Origin: Desulfovibrio porci
GTDB taxonomy: Bacteria > Desulfobacterota > Desulfovibrionia > Desulfovibrionales > Desulfovibrionaceae
Reading direction: 5' to 3'
Length of the DNA stretch: 52,399 nt
Assembly (NCBI RefSeq): GCF_009696265.1
Contig: NZ_VUMH01000017.1
Coordinates: 1-52,399 of the forward strand
The translations under genes and the position numbers were made by a program. This document shows positions 42,844-51,700 of this stretch, in pieces. How positions within the stretch are numbered: the first letter of the stretch is position 1; each line of letters opens with the position of its first letter. Under the pieces are notes generated by a model, which did not search any database, had not been told where the DNA came from, and saw only the letters and a program-made list of their open reading frames with translations.

Positions 42844-44248
42844 TTAGTTGAACCAGCCGGGCGCGAAGGCCTCACGCGGATCTTCTTTATCTTCCGGAGG
42901 GTTTTGCCCCAGCGGCCCGGTGTTGATGGACATCTGCGGCAGCAAATCGCCGGTAAGCGCGCACAGCCTGTATGCGCCCACCAGGATATTGCCGCGTGCG
43001 GTTTCCGCCTGCGTGGAGGAATTGTACAGCTCGTTTTCCGTGTCCAGCACGTCCAACAGGCTGCGCTTGCCTATCTGAAACTGTTCCAGATAAGCTGTGC
43101 GGGTATACTTGTTGTACTCAATGGCCTTGGAATAGTGCTTGTACTGTTCCTGAGCGGCCTGATAATTGGTCCAGGTGCTTTCAATATCCAGCTTCAGGTC
43201 GTCACTGTAGTTGTACATTACCTGCCGCGCCTGCCGAATGCGCGCCGAAGCGGCCTTCCGTTCGGCCAGGTCGGCCCCGCTGTTGAAGATATTCCACCGC
43301 ACGGTGCCCAGCACGTCGAAACTGTAAATCCAGCGGTCGCTGCTGCCGCCCCGGTCAGTGTAATCCGGTCCGGCCTCCAGGTTGAACGTGGGATAAAAGG
43401 CGGAATCCGCCAGCTCCCGCTCGGCCCTGGCGGCCCGGATGTCCTGCATGTAGGCGGCCAGCTTCGGATTGTGCTTCTGAGCCAGCTCATAGACCGGTTC
43501 CGCGCCATTGAATATCTCGGGCGGCATGGTCACCTCCGCGAGCTTGGTCACGGCGGGCAGGCCGGTCAGCCGGGTATAGGTTTCCTCGGCCACCAGCAGG
43601 GCGGCCTTGGCTTCGGAAAGGCTCGACAGCGCACGGGCAAGGCGGGACTGCGCCTGGCTCACGTCGGCCGCCGTATCTGCGCCCAGATTGGCGCGGTCCT
43701 GGGCCTGCCCCAGAATGGCCTTGTGCTGGACCACATTTTTCTCGGACAGGTCGTAGATACGACGGCGGCGCAAAAGATCAATATGGGCAATAACGCCATC
43801 CAGGGAAAGTGACGTGGCGGTATCGAAGACCCGGTGCTTGACGGAGTCCAGGGTGGATTGCGCGCTGCGCACGCGCGAACGGGTGGCGAAGCCGTCCCAG
43901 ATGGGTTGCACCAGCTTGGCGCTGACCCCGGCCAGGCCCCACATCTGGGAATCCAGATCCTGCCCCCTGGTAGTGGAGTCGCTCAGAATGCTGCCGCCGG
44001 CCCGGCCGGTGACATCGACGCGCGGACCGAAACCGGCCTTGCTCCGATCCACTTCATGTTCCAGCACCTGTCGGTTTTCCAGCATGCCCCGCAGGCTGCG
44101 GTGCATGCGTAAAACGCCGTATACCGTATCCTCAATGGTAATGGGCTGACCAGGAGGAGGCGGAGGGGGGGTAGGCGGCTTCCGCCGCCACAGCTACCAC
44201 GGGAAGCAGCCACGCCAGGACAGAGAGGAAAAAAGATGCTCGTTTCAC
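42844..44248 (-). pseudogene. TolC-family outer membrane factor with homopolymer frameshift
   Basis: An outer-membrane efflux/secretion pore of the TolC family, 467 residues if one base were removed. A GTG start at 44248 (GGAG upstream) opens a convincing signal peptide (VKRASFFLSVLAWLLPVVAV, cleavage near AAEAAY). The frame then breaks in a run of seven G on the plus strand (44165-44171). With six instead of seven, the signal peptide joins PPPPPPGQPITIEDTVYGVL and the rest of the TolC body. The body includes HRSLRGMLENRQVLEHEVDR, VSQAQSRLARALSSLSEAKA and LEQFQIGKRSLLDVLDTENE, the last a family hallmark. Without the shift the product would lack export. Either an error or slipped-strand phase variation. 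It is the likely pore for the adhesin upstream. Confidence 0.88.
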
Positions 44249-44532
44249 GGTCCACTCCAATATCGGGAAACCGCCTTGTTACGACGGTTTCCATGCTAAT
44301 AGCACGCTGACCACCATGGTCCACATTGCCCCGGAACCGGCGGGATCCGTCAATTCCGCACACAACAGCATGCCGTTCATCAACATGTGAGCAAGGCGCA
44401 TGACTGAAAAAATAAAAATGACAGATAGTTTTCCGAAAAAACATATTCCCGTCGCCGCAACAAACGCAGTCCGATTCATCATCCGGCCGCCGGGACAGCC
44501 GGCCCCCATGCCCGGTGCACACGCGGAGAGCG

Positions 44533-45732
44533 TCAGGAGACGTTGCAGAGCTCCCCATCCTTCCACTGCCGGTACGCTTTCAGCAGGCGCACGGCGTGGC
44601 GTGACAGAATATCCTGCTGGCGGAAAGCCAGCGCGGTTTTGCGGGCATTGGCCCGCAGGGTGTTGAACGCCTCCGGCCTTGACAGCATTTCCTCAAGACG
44701 GCGGTAGATCTCTTCCGCCGGGGCTTCCGGGCAGAAGAGCATATTTTCGCCGGGCCGCAGAATCCCGGCGGACTCGGGAGCGGCGTGGGGCAACGTCATC
44801 AACAGCGTTTCGCAACTCATGATTTCAAGCAGTTCTCCGAGCCTGCCGTCCGTGACATCCAGGCGGATATGCGCGGCGGACGCGCAGAGCAGATCCCGAT
44901 ACTCCCGCAACGGCAAAAAACCCGCACAGTGCAGGCGGGCGGCCTCTTCGCCGCTCAAACGGGAAACAACCGCATCAAGCCGCGCCTTGAACTCCGGTCC
45001 GACGCCGCTCAACAACACATGGCAGTGCGGCCGTCGGCGCAGCAGAGCCATGACCATAAAGCACAAGACCTTGCCGCGCTCGGCGTTCACGCCGGTTACG
45101 CTGAAGGACACCAGCTCCGGCACGGCGGAAAGATTCACCTCGCCGCAATAAAACGGTCCGGACTGTTCGGCGCAAAAGAAATCCGTATCCGCGAAAAAGG
45201 GAACGACTTCTATGGCTTTTCTGACAAATGCGGGGAAAAAAAGTTTCTGCCAGTGTGAGAAGACAAAAAAAAGCTGGCTTTGCGTCAGGCAGCCGCTTTG
45301 CAGCAGGTGACGCAGCAACACTCTGTCCGAATAGCGGTCCGTAATGCAGGTTGGGGAAAAGATGTCATCCAGGTAGGAAACGTAAAAGGCTTCCGGAAAA
45401 ACCTGTCTGACAAAGAACGCATGTCCCTTGGCGGATGCCGTCAGAACCATATCCGGGGTAAAGTTCATCGCCCGCAGTTTGAGCAGTGAAGAAAGAGACA
45501 GTCTGCCCACTTTCAACGCCCAGCTCCACTCCTGCTCAAACGCATCCCTGTTCTGGCCCGTGCTCGTGTTCTTGGATTTTTTCAGTAATACCCGGCGTAC
45601 CCCCGGCAAAGAAAATCCCTGCCGACAGTGGCTGGAGGCAAACAAAACCTCATGTTGCGGATCCGCAGCGAGGCAGGCGGCCAAGGCTCCCAACCTCCCG
45701 GGAAATGCATCGTTAAGAAAGAGGATACGCAT
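44533..45732 (-). CDS. GT4-like glycosyltransferase in the adhesin locus
   Basis: A 399-residue GT-B fold protein. RILFLNDAFPGRLGALAACL opens the N-terminal domain. VSFSVTGVNAERGKVLCFMV, then CHVLLSGVGPEFKARLDA and RLGELLEIMSCETLLMTLPH form the C-terminal nucleotide-sugar site, with the glutamates expected in a GT4 ExxxxxE motif. FVSHWQKL-type sequence (FVFSHWQKLFFP) is also typical. The start at 45732 has GGAGCG upstream, just after a hairpin that follows the adhesin. It lies between the adhesin and its probable secretion pore on the same strand, so adhesin glycosylation is a reasonable inference. It could instead act on a surface polysaccharide. Confidence 0.82.
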   Translation of the reverse strand: MRILFLNDAFPGRLGALAACLAADPQHEVLFASSHCRQGFSLPGVRRVLLKKSKNTSTGQNRDAFEQEWSWALKVGRLSLSSLLKLRAMNFTPDMVLTASAKGHAFFVRQVFPEAFYVSYLDDIFSPTCITDRYSDRVLLRHLLQSGCLTQSQLFFVFSHWQKLFFPAFVRKAIEVVPFFADTDFFCAEQSGPFYCGEVNLSAVPELVSFSVTGVNAERGKVLCFMVMALLRRRPHCHVLLSGVGPEFKARLDAVVSRLSGEEAARLHCAGFLPLREYRDLLCASAAHIRLDVTDGRLGELLEIMSCETLLMTLPHAAPESAGILRPGENMLFCPEAPAEEIYRRLEEMLSRPEAFNTLRANARKTALAFRQQDILSRHAVRLLKAYRQWKDGELCNVS

Positions 45733-45751
45733 GCTCGCTCCGGGTGGAAAT

Positions 45752-45780
45752 GCCGGAGCGGCCGCAAAAGCCGCTCCGGC
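45752..45780 (-). terminator. Hairpin between the adhesin and the glycosyltransferase
   Basis: A perfect 11-bp GC stem (45752-45762 with 45770-45780) starts about 15 bases past the adhesin stop and has no T tract after it. It may partly terminate or protect the adhesin message, giving more adhesin than downstream products. Confidence 0.5.
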
Positions 45781-45794
45781 CCGTTTCACGACGA

Positions 45795-48700
45795 TTAGCC
45801 GTTTCCGTTTTCTATAGCCGCCTTGGCGACTATAATGGTCGCATCATGATCGCCCCCCGAAGAGTGCGTATAGGTCGCATAATCTGCACCTTCGGGCGAC
45901 ACCATGTCATCCCCCTGTACCCAGCCGTTAGCCGCGTCCAGACCGCTGATCTTGTTGTCATCATTGACGGAGATGCCGAGCTTGGCGGACAACTCGTCCA
46001 TGCCGCGCAGGTCCATGTGCGTATCAAGGTAAACCTCAATGCCTGTTACCTGTGGCTTATCCGCAGTGGAGTCGAAAATCTCCTTCACGCCCTCCCCGAC
46101 CAGGAAGTCAATGCCCTCGCCGCCATCCACGAGGTAGTCGCTAGAGTCATAGACGATGACGTCGTTGCCGGAACCGCCGAAGATCTTGTCGGCTCCCGCG
46201 CCGCCGTCGAGGAAGTCGTCGCCGGAGCCGCCGAAGAGTATGTCGTTACCATCTCCGCCGTACAGACGGTCGTCGCCGCCCATGCCGAAGAGCACGTCGT
46301 CGCCGGAACCGCCGTAGAGATGGTCGTTGCCGTCGGCAGATGATTCATGACCTTCCATGGTCGTGGCGAGATTCTGCAACTCCGTGTCACCCGCAGAATG
46401 GATGGCGTCCATGACGTTCTGAAGATCGGCAGTAGTGTGCAGCGCCGAGGCCAGGTCGTTGAGCAGATGATGCGCGTCAGCAGGCGCGTTGTCTCCGTCG
46501 CCGAAGAGCAGATCGTTACCACTGCCGCCGTGGAGGATATCGTTCCCCTCCCCGCCGTACAGCGTGTCGTTGCCGCCCTGGCCGAACAGGATATCATCGC
46601 CCTGGCCGCCGTGGATGACGTCATCTCCGCCCTTGTTATTCCCGGCGTCGAGAGCGCCGGCTATCTCGGCATGATACTCGCGGATCAGATCGGCAAGCTC
46701 GCCGTTGCTCAGCTCAGCGGGAATCTGATGCCCGTCTTTGAGCGCCTGCGCCGTGACAAAGGCCCGCAGCGCATCCAGGTTGTTGCCGTCGATGCCGTGG
46801 AAGTTGACCACGTCGCCGAACAGAATGTCCGCGCCTTCCCCGCCGGAAATGGTGTCCGAAGCGGGAACGTAGTCTTCCGCCTTACCGCCGAGGATGGCGG
46901 CGGCCAAATCGGCGCCGTTGATATTTTGCATGGGCGTCACGGTAGAGTAGGCGCCCAGGTTGTCAACATTCCCTCCGATGCCGATGGCCGTAACCGTACC
47001 GCACTGTTCCACCAGTTCCCCGAAAGCCTGCTGACTATTTTCCGTCGTCGTGGAGGTTGTAGAGCCACCACTCCCCGCACGCATGGTCGGTTCATAGCCG
47101 CCCTTCCCATCCGGAGTCATTTTGGCGCACTTCTCATGTTGCCACTGGCCGCCTCGCTTGCCCTCTTTGTATGTCCATTTGTAAACGTTGCCATCTGTAT
47201 CGATGACCTCACGGGACTGCCCACCGATGCTCAAAGAGAAAGACTCGCCCCATTTATACTCGGACCAGTTTATCTCAGTTGCGACGACATCAGAATCCGT
47301 CCCCGAATCGTCAACTATCAGGCCGGTGTAGTCTTCCTGATAATAGGTCGGCAGCCCGTCCGTGATGAAGAACGTCTGATTGGTGCCGTCGTTGTCCAGG
47401 GAAGCGAACCAGTTGCCCGCTGTTTTCAGGCCCAGCTCATAGTTGGTGCCGCCAGATGCCCACAGGCCCCAGATGGCATTCTGCAAGTCGTTCAGAGCGT
47501 GGTCCTGGCTCAGATCAACGGCAACCTCCTTCGTGATTCCGCTTGCAAAACCGAGCAGCAGGACATTGACCGTTCCGGGAATAGTTCCGGGGTGCTTCAC
47601 CGGATCCACGGCATCCGCGAGTTGCTGGACGATCTGGTTCAGGGAATTTCGGGCGCCGCTTATCTGCCCCCCCATGCTGCCGGACGTATCCACGATGAAG
47701 GCAAGGTTATAGCTTTCCCCGGGATGGACCTGGAGGCCGCCGGGCTCGTCGCCGATGATCACGTCGTTGTTTGAATGGCCGGACAGGACATCGGGACCGG
47801 ACGTTCCAACCTGCGTTTCAGTGATCACGGTGGTGGTAACCGTCCCGGAATGTTCCACGGTGTCGTTGTCCGCGTCAGTTACCGCAACGCTTACCTTATA
47901 AGTGTCCGCGTTGCCGTCGACCCTATCCTCTGCCGGGCGGAAGTAGGCAAAGGTGCCGTCGGACTTCAGGCTGAAGCTGGGATCGTCCCAAACAATATGC
48001 GTGTCGCCATGGGCGTCAACGGAAACCGTGCCGTGAATTACCACCGGACCGGACTTGCTCTCACCCATGCCGCTGGTGCTGCTCTGAGTGATCGTGACCT
48101 GCACTTGGGACCCGTCCGCATCCGCCCCAAAGCTAAAGTTCGGCAGCGTGCCGGTGATCTGGGTGGCTGTGTCCGCGGCGGCATCCAGAACCACGCTGTC
48201 AAAATGCGGCGTGTCGTCCTTAATATCGACGGTGACCTCCACCGGCACGGACGTCCCGTTACCCAGCTTTGCCTCCAGCGTGATGGTTTCAGCGCCGTGT
48301 TTCAGGACAGATTCCTGATGGCTCTGATCCGGATCATGGCTGTAAACTTTGGTCTGCTCGTAAGTGGCCTTGCCGTCTGCGTCCACGATGATCTTGCCGT
48401 ATTCGCCTGTATAGGTCTTCCCGGGCTCCAGCTTCACGCCGTTGGGCAGGTTGATACTCACGTCATGCGGAACATTCGTATGCAAGTGGCCATCCGTATT
48501 CAGAGCCACGTCGCCATCCCAAGAGGTCACGCTGCCTGTCACCTCGGGCAGAACCACCTCATCGACGAGGTCAATAGTGGCGTGACCGTTTGCAATATCG
48601 CCGTCGCCGTCCTTTGTGATGAACTCCAGTTGGAAATCGCCGCCAAGCTTGCCATCGGCGTCTACCATCTGGAACACTTCGTGCTGCTTGAAGGTCCAGT

Positions 48701-51700
48701 CGCCCTTGGAGTCCAGAATGGCGGTGAAAAGCAGCGTGCCATCAGGAGCCGTGGCCGTGAGGCTGCCGCCGCCGGAGCGGCCCTGCTCCATGTGCAGCGT
48801 CGCCTCGACCGCCTCACCTCCGTTCACGGAAACCTTGATAGTCTCGCCGTCTTTATAGTCGAAGGTCGCGTTCTCATAGCCTTCGGCAAAGCCGTCGGCG
48901 CCGCTGATGCCCGTCACCGTGCCCGTATAGACCGCAATGGCCGGTTCGGAGGTCACGAAGTCCACGGACTGGATGGTGAAGTCGCTGTGTTCGCCGTTGT
49001 CGACGGCGGAGATGACGACACGGTCAAAACCGTCGGCCAGAAACTCCTTCGTATTCAACGTGAATTCGCCGTCCGTACTTCTGCCGGTCACCAGCTCGGA
49101 GTGGACCAAATGGCCTTCCTTGTAGAAGCTGATCAGCGCTTTTTCGGAAATGGTGTCAGGGCTGGGCTTGCCCAGCTCTCTCCCCGAATAGAACGCGCCG
49201 AGCTTGAGGTTCAGGCCGTAAGCCTGGCCGTCCAGATCTATGATTACCGCTTCGCCGAAGTGACTGCCTTTCTCAGCTCCGATTTCCTGACTATGCGCAC
49301 CACCGTTGACGGTCAGCCCTCGATCCTGTTCCACCGTATGGCCGCTATTGCCGAGGGTCATGCCCTTGGTGCTGATCGAGTCGATATTCCATGTATCGTC
49401 GTAGTGCACCATCGCGGCGGAAATCGTGACCTCCTGCCCCTTCACGCCCTCGTTAAACGTGAGGGAAGGACCAAGCTTCCGGCCAGCCTCCGTATACTCG
49501 GTGAAGACGAGGGGATCACCGCCGATGAAGTCTCCGGCTGTACCCGGATCTTCTCCCTTGACGGGATCGGACACCGTCAGTTCGGGCGCGTCATCCGTGA
49601 TTTTGATGTTCAGGGTCACCTCTTTCTCTTCGTGGGTGACTTTGTTCACCACCGTCACCTTCACGCCCTCGGGCGGCGTCACCGTCGCCGTTTCGTCACG
49701 ACCGCCCTCTTCGGGGGCGTACTTGTTGTGCAGGGTGGAATCCGTCAGCGCGGACGTCTGCGTGTAGACCAAGTTGCCGTGCTCATCCACGCTCAGCTCG
49801 CCATTGTGGACATCGGGCAGACCCTTCTCCGAGAATTCCCAGTCCGCGCCGAGCTCGGCCGCCTTCACCGTCGCCACACTCGTATGGCCCTCGATGCGCA
49901 GGTCCGCGTCGTGCGTGGTTACCTCGAAGGTGTCGGTCTTGAGCACCGTGTTCATATCGAACGTCACAGTGCCGCTTGCGCTGTCGCCGTCCCTGTCCGT
50001 CACATTGATGGTCAGCGTCACGTCATCCTTGGAGACATAGCCCGCTTCCGGCTTCACATAGACCTTGCCGTTTTCCAGCGTCAGCAGACCCACGCCTTTA
50101 ATGGTCAGCTCGTAGCTGCCGTCTCGCTCTACGGATGGGACCAGACCTTCGACCGTCACGAGACGGCCGTTCACAGTGTGCGTCAGGTCGATCGTCACGA
50201 GATCGCCGTCCCCGCTGTGCGTCAGGTCGTACGTGCCCACTTCCGTCTTTTGGCTGGAATTGATGTCCGCCGTGCCGTCTATCACTGTCAGTGCGGGCGC
50301 GTCGTCCTCAATATTGATGTTCAGGGTCACTTCTTTCGTTAGGCCGGTGGCGCTGTTCACCACCGTCACCGTCACGCTGTCCACCAACGCGGTTTCGTTA
50401 GTGTCCGCGTGCACGTTGTGCCCCGTCCCCGTGTAAGCGGACGTCTGCGTGTAGACCAGGTTGCCGTTCGCATCCAGGCTCAGCTTGCCGTTGGAGACAT
50501 CGGGCAGATCTTTCGAGAACTCCCAGCCCGCGCCAAGATCGGCCGCGTTCACTGTAGCCACGCTCTCGTGGGCCGCACCGAGCAGGTCATGGTCGTGCGT
50601 GGTCACCTCGAAGGCGTCGGTTTTGAGCGCCGTGTTCATGTCGAACGTCACGCTGCCGCTTCGGCTGTCGCCGTCCGCGTCCGTCACATTGATGGTCAGC
50701 GACACGTTACCCTTGGAGGCATAGCCCGCAACCGGGTCCACATAGACCTTGCCGTTTTCCAGCGTCACCGTGCCCACGTCGGCAATCTTCGCCGTGTACG
50801 CGCCGTTCTCAGTTACGTCCGCTTTCACGCCGTTGATCGTCACCGTGTCGCCGTCCGCGCTGTGCACCAGTGTATACGTGCCCACTTCCGTCTTTTGGCT
50901 GGAATTGATGTCCGCCGTGCCGTCCGTCACTGTCAGTGCGGGCGCGTCGTCCTCAATATTGATGTTCAGGGTCACTTCTTTCGTTAGGCCGGTGGCGCTG
51001 TTCACCACCTTCACCGTCACGCTGTCCACCAACGCGGTTTCGTTGGTGGCCGCGTGCACGTTGTGCCCCGTCCCCGTGTAAGCGGACGTCTGCGTGTAGA
51101 CCAGGTTGCCGTTCGCATCCAGGCTCAGCTTGCCGTTGGAGACATCGGGCAGATCTTTCGAGAACTCCCAGCCCGCGCCAAGATCGGCCGCGTTCACTGT
51201 CGCCACGCTCTCGTGGGCCGCACCGAGCAGGTCATGGTCGTGCGTGGTCACCTCGAAGGCGTCGGTTTTGAGCGCCGTGTTCATGTCGAACGTCACGCTG
51301 CCGCTTCGGCTGTCGCCGTCCGCGTCCGTCACATTGATGGTCAGCGACACGTTACCCTTGGAGATATAGCCCTCAGCCGGGGTCACGTAGACTTTGCCGT
51401 CTTCCAGCGTCACCGTGCCCACGCCATCAATCGTCGCCGTGTACGCGCCGTTGGCTTCGGTCGCCGTCACGCCGTTGATCGTCACCGTGTCGCCGTCCGC
51501 GCTGTGCACCAGTGTGTACGTGCCCACTTCCGTCTTTTGGCCGGAATCAATGTCCGCCGTGCCGTCCGTCACCGTCAGTTCGGGCGCGTCGTCCTTGATA
51601 TTGATGTTCAGGGTTATCTCTTCCGTTGCGCCGGTGACGCTGTTCACCACCGTCACTGTCACGCTGCCCGCCAACGCGGTTTCGTCAGCACCTGTTGCGA

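Noticed and set aside
47775..50342. Plus-strand open frame of 855 codons opposite the adhesin
   Set aside because: It is antisense to clear adhesin repeats, its codons mirror those repeats, and it has no recognisable domain or ribosome site.
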